Origin: DATJKD01 sp963728295 | Lineage (GTDB): Bacteria; Pseudomonadota; Gammaproteobacteria; Steroidobacterales; Steroidobacteraceae | Assembly (NCBI GenBank): GCA_963728295.1 | Contig: CAVSKB010000015.1 | Span: 1 to 64,000, forward strand | Length of the DNA: 64,000 nucleotides | Direction of reading: 5' to 3' | Shown here: positions 19,082 to 28,840 of the stretch, piece by piece | How positions within the stretch are numbered: position 1 is the stretch's first letter | Layout of the letters: every line of letters starts with the position of its first letter | Translations under genes and position numbers: made by a program | The notes under the pieces: generated by a model | Database searches by the model: none | Told to the model about the DNA's origin: nothing | What the model saw: the letters and a program-made list of their open reading frames with translations, nothing else

Positions 19082-20486
19082 CTAGAACTTGTGGGCGCCG
19101 TGCACGCCCAGCGAGTAGATGTACTGCAGGAAGAACTGCTCGTCGGTCGCCGCGTTGCGCGCGTCGTCCCAGGAGATCTGCGCGCGCAGGCGCGAGAACT
19201 CGCTCGGGTTCCAGTCGACCATCAGCGACGTTCGGCTTGGCGTGGCATGCGACAGCAGCGCGAAATCCTCTGCGGTCAGCGCTCCCGACTCGACCAGCCC
19301 GATCGCGGGTGTTCCGGAATCCAGCGCGTCGTAGCGCGCCCCGGCGCGCCAGCGTGGCCGGAACTGGTACACGCCCTGCACGTACCAGCCGTCCTGCTCG
19401 CTGCGGTACCGGTCGGCTAAGCGCGGCGCCCGTGATGTCGAACGCCAGCTCACCGTCCTCGGTGCGGCTGCATGTACTCGCCCTGCAGCTTGAGAGCTGC
19501 GGCGCAGCGGGTCGGCCGGGCGGGTCCACTTGAAGGTCGCGTCCACGATCCACGTGCGAGAGTCACCGGTGAACGCGTTCTCGACCGCGTTGCCGAGCGC
19601 GTCGACATCCTCGTAGGCGCGTTCCTCGGCGCGCAGATCGAGCCAGGATGCGCCCGCACGCCAGCTCGCCGACTCTCCGACGTCGCCGCCGACGTGCGCG
19701 AAGAGCGTCGTGCCGTTCAGGCCGTTGGCGGCGCGACGCGTACCGGGAAAAGCCTCGCCGTTGCCGGATTCCGCACCGAACTCGAGAAAGAGGTCGGTGG
19801 GCGCAAGCCACTTGAGCTGCAGGCCGTCCTGCGCACGCTGGCCGCCGAAGAATGCCTGGTACACGAGCGGCTGATCGACGAAGTCCCAGGCATGCGCGTG
19901 GAACTCGTTCAGATAGCCGAAGCCGGAGAAGAAACGTCCGCCCTTGAGCGTGAGGCCCGAGGGCAGGGCGAGCGTCCGAAAGAAGGCTTCCTCGACCTCG
20001 ATCTCGTCCTCGGGCGTCATCGCGAACGTCAGGCTTCCCATGAAGTACGGATCGACGTTCGCGGAGAGCGTGACCTCCGACTCGCCCAGGTTGAAGCTTC
20101 GATCGCCGGGCCCGACCTCGTCACCCGCCGGCAGAAATCCCGCGATCTGGTAGGTCGCCGGGTCCTCCGACAGGTTCGCGTAGCTGCCGCCCAGGATCGC
20201 GGACATCGCGGGGTTGAAGGCGGTAGCCGTCGACCCTGGCGCAGCCGGAGCAGCATCGATTTCCGGCGGCACGTCCGACACTGCCGGCGCAGGGGCCGCG
20301 GCTCCGGCGGCGGATTCGAGTTGGACCGATGCGTGCTTCGAGCGCGGCGACACGCGCATCGTATTCGGACTTCAGCGCATCGAGCTCGGCGCGGAGCGCG
20401 GCCGTGTCATCGGCCGCGGATCCGGCGGCCGGATATGTCGCGCACGCAAGCGCGGCGACGGCAAACAATGCAAAGGACCCTTTCAT
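19082..20486 (-). CDS. porin-like outer-membrane protein of the znu locus (frameshifted)
   Basis: A predicted outer-membrane barrel of about 465 residues. It begins with a signal peptide (MKGSFALFAVAALACATYPA) and a short coiled coil (ALRAELDALKSEYDARVAA), followed by many alternating beta segments such as YFMGSLTFAMTPEDEIEVEE and WYVQGVYQFRPRWRAGARYD, and ends with a terminal phenylalanine (GVHGAHKF). At least three indels interrupt the frame (near 20325, 19495 and 19430). Being first in the porin-znuA-znuB string, it probably lets metal or metal complexes through the outer membrane; that role is inferred from context. It is not a TonB-dependent receptor: I see no plug domain or TonB box. 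Confidence 0.7.
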
Positions 20487-20552
20487 GGGAGCCTCCTCTC
20501 AAAGCCAACTGCAGCAGGCCGCGATCAGCGGCCGAAAACCATCGACTGGCTG

Positions 20553-20858
20553 CTACTGGCGGGGAGGCGCGCGAGACTGGAACGCGCGTGGTACGGCTCG
20601 CTGGATGAGCGAGACGATCGCGCTGACGACGAGGAATGCAACGACGGCTGGCGGGAGCACGGACATCGTGCCCGGACCGCCGGCCATCGAGAAGATCGTC
20701 GAGAACGACAGGCAGGCGTCGCAGAGCTGCGAGTGCAGACCGGAGTGATTCTGCGGCTCACCCGCATGACTGGCTGAATGCAGCAGCGCACCGGTCTGGG
20801 CCACGAACAGGGCCAGGCCCAACGCGATGCACGGCAGCAGTCTTGGTGTGCGCGACAA
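20553..20858 (-). CDS. DUF2946-like small membrane protein
   Basis: A 101-residue protein starting at a TTG (20858). It has an N-terminal hydrophobic segment (LLPCIALGLALFVAQTGALL), a histidine- and cysteine-containing middle (HSASHAGEPQNHSGLHSQ, then LCDACLSF) and a second membrane segment (PPAVVAFLVVSAIVSLI). This pattern resembles DUF2946 proteins, often found beside zinc or copper genes and possibly metal-binding. It lies 66 bp upstream of the porin gene on the same strand. A degenerate copy of its first ~35 codons lies just upstream. No biochemical function is known to me. Confidence 0.6.
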   Translation of the reverse strand: MSRTPRLLPCIALGLALFVAQTGALLHSASHAGEPQNHSGLHSQLCDACLSFSTIFSMAGGPGTMSVLPPAVVAFLVVSAIVSLIQRAVPRAFQSRAPPRQ

Positions 20859-20909
20859 CTAGCGATCGTCCATAGAGCAATCGGGATTGTCGGCCGAAGT
20901 CGCGACGAC

Positions 20910-21013
20910 GGCAACCCGTACTTGACACGTTGAATGACAACGGTCTGACGGATAGGCCAGGAACAGGGCCAAGCCAGCGCAATGCAGGGGAACGGTCGCG
21001 GCGTGCGTCGAAA
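20910..21013 (-). pseudogene. degenerate second copy of the DUF2946-like gene start
   Basis: Read on the minus strand, this stretch aligns with the beginning of the neighbouring DUF2946-like gene over about 100 bases (roughly two thirds identical by eye): FRRTPRPFPCIAL here against SRTPRLLPCIAL there, with the frame lost in the middle. No further homology follows, so I read it as a partial, decayed tandem duplicate. The rest of 20859-21303 shows no gene. Confidence 0.5.
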
Positions 21014-21303
21014 CAGCGTCGTGATGTCCTGAGAAAACGTCAACATTGTCGGCCGATTCGGGCGCACGGGCAAATCGGGGACGATTCTGGCTTGAACAGG
21101 CCATCATGGAGGGCGCGCCGAGGCGCATGCGATCCTGATAACTGCAATCTTGGCGAGCGCGGGCTTCCTGCCAAGTTCGGCGTCCGGTGGCAGTCGTAAT
21201 CGGCGTTTTTCTATCGGCGACGGTCTTGACACTGCTCGTCCCCCCGCTCTGTATGCTCCACCGGCGGCGCGCGACGGCCAAGCCGTTGAAACCGGAGGAC
21301 TGA

Positions 21304-22335
21304 TTGAGCGCTCGGAGCCAGGTGATCGTGCGCAAATGGTGTGGATAGAGCGTCTGCGTCAGCCGGTGTACTTGCTGCACTGGGCGCGGCCGTGCTGTTC
21401 GGAGCAGCCACACGCTCGCGAAACGGTTATTGCAGACGATCGATCGTGGCTGCTGGCCGGATTGCTGTATCTGGGCTCCGGGCTGGGCCTGATACTTTAT
21501 CGTCAGCTGGTTCGCGCCGGTCGCGTGCGATTGGCGAGATCACAGGTCTTGTGGCTCGCGGCGCATAGTGGCAGGCGGTGTCGCAGGCCGTGCTGCTGAT
21601 GTTCGGGCTGACGAGCATGCCGCTCCGGCGCTCCTGCTGTTGAACGCCGAAGGTGCATTCACGGCGCTGTTGGCGTGGTTCGTGTTCAGGGAGAACTTCT
21701 ATCGCCGTATCGCGCTGGGAATGGCGGCCATCGTGGCGGGCGCTGTGATCTGCGTGGCCGGGCGATGTGCGATTCGCGGGAGTATGGCCAGCGGTGGCAA
21801 TACTGGCGCGTGCCTGGCTTGGGGCATGGACAACAATTCACGCGCAAGGTTCGCTCACAGATGCGATGGATGCTTTATGAAAGGACTGACGTGGATGGTA
21901 ATTGGCGCTGCGATAGGTTCGGTGCACAGATGTCGGATACGACGTGGCGAGCGCAATGATTGGGCTGTTGCTACGGTGTCAGTTGGCGCTGTTGTGGTGC
22001 GCTGCGCATTGGGCGCGCGCACGGTGCTTACTTCTCGGTGGCGCTTTCTGGGTACGGTGCTGGCGGTGTTGCTGGCGATGCGTTACGAACAATGCTGGCT
22101 GCTGGAGCACTGATGGCGTTGGCGTGTGGCTTATCTGATGGAGCGGCACGAGCACGAGCATACTCACGAAGCGTTGAACACGAGCACGAACATGTGCATG
22201 GCGCTGATTCACACGAGCATCAGCATGATGCTGTGCACGGGAATAGACACACTCACTCCCACTGGCACGAACGTTGAGGCATGCACACGCGCACTTCCGG
22301 ACGCACATCATCGGCACGCATTGAATTCGAGGTGA
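21304..22335 (+). pseudogene. EamA/DMT-family transporter with His-rich tail (many frameshifts)
   Basis: Fragments in all three frames line up as one EamA-family drug/metabolite transporter: SAGVLAALGAAVLFGAAT, then WLLAGLLYLGSGLGLILYRQ, then LLLNAEGAFTALLAWFVFRE and IALGMAAIVAGAVI, later GAYFSVA and AAGALMALA. It ends in a long histidine tail (MERHEHEHTHEAL, HEHEHVHG, NRHTHSHWHER, PDAHHRHA). The likely start is a TTG at 21304 behind GGAGG. At least six frame changes are needed, more than in any other gene here except the next one. It is either a true pseudogene or a poorly sequenced stretch. The tail suggests metal binding, in line with the znu genes nearby. Confidence 0.65.
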
Positions 22336-22492
22336 TGTGTGACGCAGGTGATAGGGCTGACTATGACGCGGAGGAATGAACGATGGAGAACCACAAGACG
22401 CGATGCACTTGGCTGTTGGCGCGAGCGGCAGCGCACGATCAGTATGCAGGAGCGCAAACATGAAGACGCATGACTGAAGTACGGGTCTCCTG

Positions 22493-23084
22493 AGGAGGAC
22501 GCGAACAAGGTGTTGCTATTAGACAGGCTAAGCTCACGGGTTGTCTGAAAAGCTGATGCGCTCGCATTGGGAGAACAACTACATCGGTTCAGTGAGGGCA
22601 CTCAACATGATTGCCGAGCGGCTGGCGGCCGCGATGCGCGAACGGACTTTCCTCGCTCGTGTACGGAGGACTGAAGCGCGAGGAGCTGCACGCGTCGGAT
22701 CTGTCATCCTTCATGAGAATTACTTCGCAAATCTCGGCGGTGACGGCATGCCAGGCGGCGCAGTTTGCGTCCTCAAAGCTGCTATGGGACACGAGGACTG
22801 GGAGAACGAGTTTCGTCGCACGGCTATGTCGTTGGCCGGCGGCTCAGGCTGGTGCGTCTCGCATACAACCTGCACACACACGAGCTTCGCAACCAGTGGG
22901 CCTGGGACCACATGCACGGCGCCGTGTCCGGTGTTCCGCTGCTCGTGCTCGACATGTACGAGCACTCCTACCACATGGACTACGGTGCGCCGCGGTCAAG
23001 TACGTCGATGCTTTCATGAAGAACGTGAAGTGGGAGGAGGTCGAACGGCGATTGGCCAGGCCGGCGCGACGTGAACGAAGATGA
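22493..23084 (+). pseudogene. Fe/Mn superoxide dismutase (many frameshifts)
   Basis: Pieces in three frames form one Fe/Mn-type superoxide dismutase: LSEKLMRSHWENNYIGSVRA, YGGLKREELHASDLSS, LHENYFANLGGDGMPGG, FRRTAMSLAGGSGWC, LAYNLHTHELRNQWAWDHMH and VSGVPLLVLDMYEHSYHMDY, ending in VKYVDAFMKNVKWEEVERRL. All four expected metal ligands can be seen (SHWENNY, LHENYF, and Asp and His of LDMYEHSY). The enzyme dismutates superoxide. The exact start cannot be fixed; coding similarity begins near 22530 behind an AGGAGG at 22491-22496. The end is a TGA at 23082-23084. The indel density is like that of the neighbouring EamA gene. Confidence 0.7.
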
Positions 23085-23287
23085 GTCACCGCAGTGACGG
23101 TGTGGTGTGGCGTGCTCGATGCGGACGAGCTATCGTCTCCATTGGGACCGATCAGCTTGCTCGTGTTCCAGTGTCGTGCGGGGTTCTGACTCGCGGCAAG
23201 CCAGGGCGCGGACTCAGTGCTGCGGCGGCATGCTTGACAGTTCGAGTCGGAGCGCATCCTGCTCGCATCCCGGAAAGGTGCGATCGA

Positions 23288-24942
23288 ATGCTGCGTTTCG
23301 TGGCCGAGCTCAAGCGCGCAAGGTGATCCAGACGGCGGTTCTGTACGCGGTCTCCGCGTGGGTGCTGCTGCAGGTCGCAGAGCTGTTGCTCGAGATGCTC
23401 GAGGTGCGCCTGGGGGCTGAAGCTCGTCTTCGTGCTGCTCCTGATCGGCTTCCCGCTTGCGCTGCTCCTCTCCTGGATGAACAGGTACGCCGGAGGGAAT
23501 CCGCGCGAAGCGCGGCGCGAACCGGCCGCGGGCTGCCACCCGCGGCGCGTTTGCACCGCACGCCTCGGATTCGGCACCGGCGTAACGGCACCGCGGAGGC
23601 CGCCTCCGATGAGCGCTCGATCGCCGTCCTGCCTTTCGCCAACCTGAGCGCGGACAAGGCGAACGAGTACTTCGCGGACGGCCTGTAGAGGAACACTCAA
23701 CCTGCTGTCGCGGATGCAGGGACTGCGCGTCGTGGCGCGGACCTCGTCTTTCTCCTTCAAGGGACGGACGGCGAACGCCGCCGAGATCGCACGCGAGCTC
23801 AAAGTCGCCTATCTCCTCGAAGGCAGCGTGCGCCGGTCCGGTTCGCGGATACGCATCACGGCGCAGCTCGTCCGCGCGAGCGACAGCTCGCACGTCTGGT
23901 CGCAGACCTTCGACCGCGACATGAGCGACATCTTCGCGGTGCAGGACGAGATCGCGGCCGCGGTGGCCGGCGGGCTCGAGCTCAAGCTGTTTGGCGGCCC
24001 GCGCCGAAAGCACAGCCCACCGATCCGCGCGCGTACGCGTACCTGCAGGGCCGGCATTTTTTCTCGCTGTACTCGGCGACGGGATACGAGCAGGCGATCC
24101 GCGCTCGAAGGCGCGCTGGCCATTGATCGGGCTTCGGCCTGCGTGGGGCGTACTCGGTGCGCTGTACTGGGGCCAGGCGAACAATTCGCTGATTCCGTAT
24201 GAGGAAGGCGCGCGCAAGGCGCGCCACGCATCGGAGAAGGCGCTGGCGCTCGATTCGGAGCAGGCGGAGCCGATGTCATTGCTGGGCCTGCTGGACGTGA
24301 TCGAGAATCGCGACGTCGCCACCGGCCTCAAGCGAATAAGTCGGGCGCTCGAGCTGGAACCGCACAATCAGCGTGTGCTGTCGCGTGCCGCGAATGTGGC
24401 AAGGCAACGCGGACGGACTGACGAGGCGATCCGTTACGCCAAACAGGCGCGCGCGCGGATCGCTGAGCCGAACGCCCACGCGGTGCTCGGCCTGACCTAT
24501 TACTACGCGGGCCGTCTCGACGACGCGGAAACGATGCGCCGCACACTGCTTGCACTCAGCCCCGGATGGTTGAGCGGCCAGTACTATCTCGGTCGCATCC
24601 TGCTCGCCCGCGGCGACGCGCATGCCGCGCTCGAGGCCATGCGGCAGGAGCCAAGCCCGATGTGGCGACTGACCGGTCTCGCACTGGTGCATCATGCGCT
24701 CGGACAGCGCGCGGAAGCGGACGCAGCCTTCGAGGAGCTCAAGAAGCACGATCCCGTTGGCATCGCCTATCAGCTCGCCGAGATCCACGCGTATCGCGGC
24801 GAGATCGATCTGCATTGAATGGCTCGAACGTGCCGAGGCGACTATGACAGCGGGCTCACCGAGCGATCACCAACCCGGTGATGCGCAGTCTGCACGCCGA
24901 CCCCGGTGGGCGGCGTTCGTCGCCAGGCTCAGGTTGGATTGA
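23288..24942 (+). CDS. TolB-like / TPR protein (frameshifted)
   Basis: A protein of about 540 residues with an N-terminal membrane helix (VIQTAVLYAVSAWVLLQVAE and VLLLIGFPLALLLSWM), a TolB/FlgO-like domain (SIAVLPFANLSADKANEYFA, MQGLRVVARTSSFSFKG, VAYLLEGSVRRSGSRIRITA) and C-terminal TPR repeats (AEPNAHAVLGLTYYYAGRLD). This architecture is common in proteobacteria, sometimes fused to adenylate cyclase or a DNA-binding domain; here neither is present. The role is unknown, perhaps signalling or complex assembly at the membrane. Several indels are visible, among them near 23420, 23690, 24000, 24100 and 24815. The C-terminus RWAAFVARLRLD ends at 24942, overlapping the convergent lipoprotein gene by 14 bp. 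Confidence 0.78.
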
Positions 24943-25423
24943 CGCCCGGCGGCGCGGTCGGAAGCTCGAGATCGCCCTTCGATTCGAATCGACGCGAGCC
25001 GAAGGTCGGGCCGTTCAGCTTGCCGCTGAGCGCGTAGCTGACCTTGCCGATCCCCTTGCCATCGCCATTCATCATGCCGAGCGCCTGGCGAACCATCCGC
25101 ATCGCGGAGGTCGTCACCGGCACGCTGATCACCGACTCGCCGAACCGCGGGACGCTCCCGCGCTCGTCGCTGACACCGGTGGCAAAGGTGTTGCCCTGCA
25201 CGTCCAGCTTGAGCGACACGCCGTCATACTCGATTGGCGCATCGTTCGGGTTCTGCACGCGCAGCTTCACGAGCATGCGCAGCTCCATGCCCTGCCCTTG
25301 CAGCGGCTCGATGCCGGCCACGGTGACCTGAAGCGGGTCGGTGCGTTGCAGCGCCGCGCATGCGCTGAGCAGGATGGCGACAGTGACGTAAACGGCGCGC
25401 CGGAACCGACGTGGGCCTGTCAT
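24929..25423 (-). CDS. LEA14-like (type 2 LEA) lipoprotein
   Basis: A 164-residue lipoprotein. The ATG at 25423 has a good RBS (GGGAGGT) and starts MTGPRRFRRAVYVTVAIL, followed by the lipobox LLSAC. The rest is a single LEA14-like (WHy) beta domain: LQVTVAGIEPLQGQGMELRM, LRVQNPNDAPIEYDGVSLKL, then GESVISVPVTTSAMRMV. Such proteins are thought to protect cells under desiccation or stress. The open frame upstream to 25540 crosses the tRNA remnant and is not part of the gene. It converges with the TPR gene. Confidence 0.85.
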   Translation of the reverse strand: MTGPRRFRRAVYVTVAILLSACAALQRTDPLQVTVAGIEPLQGQGMELRMLVKLRVQNPNDAPIEYDGVSLKLDVQGNTFATGVSDERGSVPRFGESVISVPVTTSAMRMVRQALGMMNGDGKGIGKVSYALSGKLNGPTFGSRRFESKGDLELPTAPPGVNPT

Positions 25424-25456
25424 AGGAACCTCCCTGGACGGCGGCGCTGGATCGGC

Positions 25457-25499
25457 GGAGCGGGTGACCGGAATCGAACCCACGTTAGCAGCTTGGGAA
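25457..25499 (-). repeat. remnant of the 3' half of tRNA-Gly (candidate attachment site)
   Basis: 41 of 43 positions match the 3' half of the intact tRNA-Gly(CCC) gene (its 31153-31195), from the discriminator base through the T arm and variable loop to the anticodon loop, in the same orientation. The mismatches (25468-25469) break the T stem, and the 5' half is absent, so it is not functional. An attachment site of a tRNA-targeting integrase covers just this part of a tRNA gene. Confidence 0.8.
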
Positions 25500-25617
25500 T
25501 CAGAGTGTCCAACACCGCACAAATCCTCATGACAAGGCAATCAGGCGCTTCGAAACTCGGCGATAATCGCGCGGCCCCGGGGGTCCGCATCGGGTCACCT
25601 GCACCGAGAGATTGTTC

Positions 25618-26797
25618 ATGAAAAAATGGCTGTCCTTGCTCCTGAACGTCCCGGTCCTGGCTGCCGTCCTTGCGGTGGCCGGCTGCGGCGACCGCTCTCG
25701 CGACGAGAACACTCTTCGCATCGGCGCCATCGTCGAAATGACCGGCGACATGCCGGCGGTCGGCGCCTCGTCCCGCAATGCAGCCGAGCTCGCAGTCAAC
25801 GAGCTGAATGCGGCGGGCGGCATCACCGTCGCCGGCAAGCCTTACAAGATCGAGCTGCTGGTCGAGGACAACGCAGCCAAGCCCGATCAGTCGGCGGCGG
25901 CCGCCAACAAGCTCATTACCCAGGATGAAGTGCTCGCGATCGTCGGGCCGAACGCGAGCCTGGGAGCCATTCCTGCCTCGGAGATCGCCGAGGCCAGCAA
26001 GACGCTGCTGATCACGCCCTGGTCGACGAATCCGAAGACCACGCTCGACAATCGAACGGGTCTGCCCAAGAAGTACGTGTTCCGCGCGTGCTTTACCGAC
26101 CCCTTCCAGGGACAGGTACTGGCTCGCTTCATCACGGAGAAGCTCGGCGCGAAGACGGCGGCAGTGCTCTATGACGTCGCCTCGGAGGCCCCGAAGAGCC
26201 AGGCCGAGCTGTTCCGCACGACGTTCGAGGAACTCGGCGGCAGCGTCGTTGCCTTCGAGACCTACACGACCGGGCGACCGCGATTTTTCCGCTCAGCTGA
26301 CCAAGATCAAGAGCGTCAACCCGGACGTGCTGTTCCTGCCTGCCTATTACAACGACGTCGGCCTGATCGCACAGCAGGCACGCCGCCAGGGTATCGACCA
26401 GCCACTGGTGGGCTCGGATGCCTGGAGCAGCCCCGAGCTCATCAAGCTTTCCGAAGGCGCCGTCGAAGGCGCGTATTTCGCCAACCACTACGCCGCCGAC
26501 ATCGCCACGCCCACGGCGAAGAAGTTCATCGATGCCTACCGGCAGAAGTACGGCAATGCGCCGGACGACGTTGCAGCCCTGACCTACGACTCGTTCGGGC
26601 TGCTGTTCGAGGCGCTCCGCAAGGCGTCGTCGCCGGAACGCCAGGCGGTGCGCGACGCGATGGCCGCCGTTTCCGGCTATACCGGGGTTACCGGTGACGT
26701 CCGGTTCACCCCGGGCTCGGGCGACCCGGTGAAGAGCGCGGTGATCATGCAGGTGAAGGGCGACCGCTTCACCTGGGTGATGAACGCGGCTCCCTGA
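25618..26797 (+). CDS. livK: branched-chain amino-acid ABC transporter binding protein LivK (frameshifted)
   Basis: A periplasmic-binding protein of about 392 residues, probably a lipoprotein: MKKWLSLLLNVPVLAAVLAV then the lipobox AGC. The mature part starts LRIGAIVEMTGDMPAVGASS, typical for Leu/Ile/Val or related amino-acid receptors. The frame changes near 26270, where ACCGGGCGACCGCGA carries one G too many; removing it gives TTGDRDFSAQLTKIKS and the rest to the stop at 26797. I chose the ATG at 25618 because it starts the signal peptide. It is first in a livKHMGF operon and delivers substrate to LivHM. The specificity (branched-chain amino acids, amides or other) is not certain. Confidence 0.9.
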
Positions 26798-26846
26798 CCG
26801 GTAAGGTCGCAACCGTGCCCCCCGTGCACGCGGGAGTCCTGCCAGC

Positions 26847-27734
26847 TTGAATCCGCAGACCGCCTACTGGCTGCAGCAGGCGCTCAATGCCCTGCAGCTC
26901 GGCAGCATCTACGCGCTGATCGCGCTCGGATACAGCATGGTCTACGGGACGCTATCCATGATCAACTTCGCCCACGGCGACGTCTTCATGGTGGGCGCCT
27001 TCGTGTGTTTTCTCGCGGGTACGGCACTCGGCCTGCCCTTTGCTCCCACGCTGCTGCTCGCAATGTGCGGCGCAGCACTGCTGGGTGTCGCGATCGAGCG
27101 GCTGGCTTACAAGCCGCTGCGCAATGCGCCGCGGGTGTCCGCCATCATCACGGCCCTCGGCGTCGGGCTCTTCCTCGAGAACCTGATGCTGGCCTTCTAT
27201 CCTTATCCGCAGAACGTTCCGAGGCTGCTCGAAAACGTCACCTGGCATCTGGGAGGCGTGTCCATCTCCTCGCTGCAGGTGGTGATCATCGGTCTGTCCC
27301 TGGCGCTGATGCTGGTGCTCGACCATGTCGTGCATCGCACCCCGGTGGGCATGGCGATGCGGGCGATCTCCTGGGACAAGTCGTACGTGCCGCTGATGGG
27401 CATCTCCGTCAACCTGATCATCTCGATCACGTTCGCCATCGGCGCCGGACTGGCCGGGGCCGCCGGCACGATGTACGGCCTCGCCTACCCGGTCATCGAC
27501 CCGTACATGGGAATCCTCATAGGCTGGAAGGCGTTCATCGCCGCCGTGGTTGGCGGCATCGGCAACGTCCGTGGGGCGATGATCGGCGCCTTCATCCTTG
27601 GCGGCGTGGAAATCATGGTGGTCGCGCTGCTGCCCTCCACCTACCGGGACCTGGTCGTATTCAGCCTGTTGCTGGCGCTGATCATCGTGCGGCCCCACGG
27701 CATTCTCGGTCAGCCCAGGGTGCAGAAGGTTTGA
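26847..27734 (+). CDS. livH: branched-chain amino-acid ABC permease LivH
   Basis: A 295-residue inner-membrane permease. It starts with a TTG (MNPQTAYWLQQALNALQLGS) and carries the LivH signature LGSIYALIALGYSMVYGTLS and INFAHGDVFMVGAF. Multiple membrane helices follow, and the conserved loop GWKAFIAAVVGGIGNVRGAM, the ATPase-contact region, is near the C-terminus. It ends HGILGQPRVQKV. Its TGA overlaps the TTG proposed for livM (27731-27734). With LivM it forms the pore of the importer. Confidence 0.93.
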   Translation: MNPQTAYWLQQALNALQLGSIYALIALGYSMVYGTLSMINFAHGDVFMVGAFVCFLAGTALGLPFAPTLLLAMCGAALLGVAIERLAYKPLRNAPRVSAIITALGVGLFLENLMLAFYPYPQNVPRLLENVTWHLGGVSISSLQVVIIGLSLALMLVLDHVVHRTPVGMAMRAISWDKSYVPLMGISVNLIISITFAIGAGLAGAAGTMYGLAYPVIDPYMGILIGWKAFIAAVVGGIGNVRGAMIGAFILGGVEIMVVALLPSTYRDLVVFSLLLALIIVRPHGILGQPRVQKV

Positions 27735-28840
27735 TTCGCGCCCTGCAACGACACTTGCAGCGGCTGATGGACCAGCCGTGGCTGGTGCCCCTCCTGCTCT
27801 TGAGCGGCATGGTTCTCGCGCTCGCCATTCCTCGATTCAACCTCTTCAACAATTACGTCCAGATGCTGCTGATGTACGTGGGCATCAACATCATCCTGGC
27901 CACGAGCCTCAACCTGGTGAATGGATACATGGGCGAATTTTCCCTCGCTCACGCCGGGTTCATGGCGGTGGGTGCCTACACCTCCGCCCTGCTCACCATG
28001 CATGTGCTGCCGCCGGAAACTCATGCCGCGCTCTTTCCACTGGCGGTGCTTGCCGGAGGCGCAGTCACTTCGCTGCTGGGGCTGCTGGTGGCCATTCCGT
28101 CGTTCAAGGTGCGTGGCGACTACCTCGCCATCATCACGCTGGCGTTCCTGATGATCGTCAAGTCGGCCCTCGAGAACATCGACGCCATCGGCGGCCCGCG
28201 AGGCATCCCCGGAATTCCGCGCCTGACATCCGTCCCCTGGGTCTTTGCCTGGACCGTGGCGCTCGTCTGGCTGATCCGTAATTTCGTCTATTCCCGCTAC
28301 GGACGCGGCGTGCAGGCGATCCGTGAGGATGAGATCGCCAGCGACCTGATGAGCGTCGACACTCGCCGGGTAAAGATTCTCGCCTTCATGCTTTCGTCGT
28401 TCTGCGCCGGCATCGCAGGCGCACTGTTCGCCCACCTGCTGCAGTTCATCAGCCCCCGGGTGTTCGACATCGTCAAGACCACTGAAGTGCTCATCATGGT
28501 CTACCTCGGTGGCATCGCATCGATCGGCGGCTCCATCCTCGGTGCCGCGGTCTACACGCTGCTGCTCGAAGTCCTGCGGCCGTCGACCGTAGCGTCCTTG
28601 CTGTCATGGCTGCCGCCCGGCCTGTTCGACCCGCTCAACAAGTACTTCATCAGCCACCTTGGAATTCTGCGCATGATCATCATGCCTCTGCTGCTCGTGC
28701 TGGTGATGATCTTCTGGCCCCGGGGCATCATGGGTAAGCGCGAGTTCCGCATGTTCATACCGCGCCGGGACAGGAACGCACATCGGCCGGAATCAAGCGT
28801 CGGGGGCATGAGCAATCATGGCGTTGCTGACAGCCCGTAA
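27731..28840 (+). CDS. livM: branched-chain amino-acid ABC permease LivM
   Basis: The second permease, up to 369 residues. The LivM hallmark is GINIILATSLNLVNGYMGEF with SLAHAGFMAVGAY, then AIPSFKVRGDYLAIITLAF, GGPRGIPGIP and VYLGGIASIGGSILGAAVYT. The start is not certain: TTG at 27731 overlaps the livH stop as TTGA, and an ATG at 27767 is the alternative. The C-terminus extends past the last helix (FWPRGIMGKREFRMFIPRR) and overlaps the livG start by 23 bp. It pairs with LivH. Confidence 0.92.
   Translation: MIRALQRHLQRLMDQPWLVPLLLLSGMVLALAIPRFNLFNNYVQMLLMYVGINIILATSLNLVNGYMGEFSLAHAGFMAVGAYTSALLTMHVLPPETHAALFPLAVLAGGAVTSLLGLLVAIPSFKVRGDYLAIITLAFLMIVKSALENIDAIGGPRGIPGIPRLTSVPWVFAWTVALVWLIRNFVYSRYGRGVQAIREDEIASDLMSVDTRRVKILAFMLSSFCAGIAGALFAHLLQFISPRVFDIVKTTEVLIMVYLGGIASIGGSILGAAVYTLLLEVLRPSTVASLLSWLPPGLFDPLNKYFISHLGILRMIIMPLLLVLVMIFWPRGIMGKREFRMFIPRRDRNAHRPESSVGGMSNHGVADSP

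Noticed and set aside
25424..25540. N-terminal extension of the LEA14-like protein up to 25540
   Set aside because: It translates the tRNA remnant and has no family match. The ATG at 25423 with GGGAGGT gives a proper lipoprotein signal.
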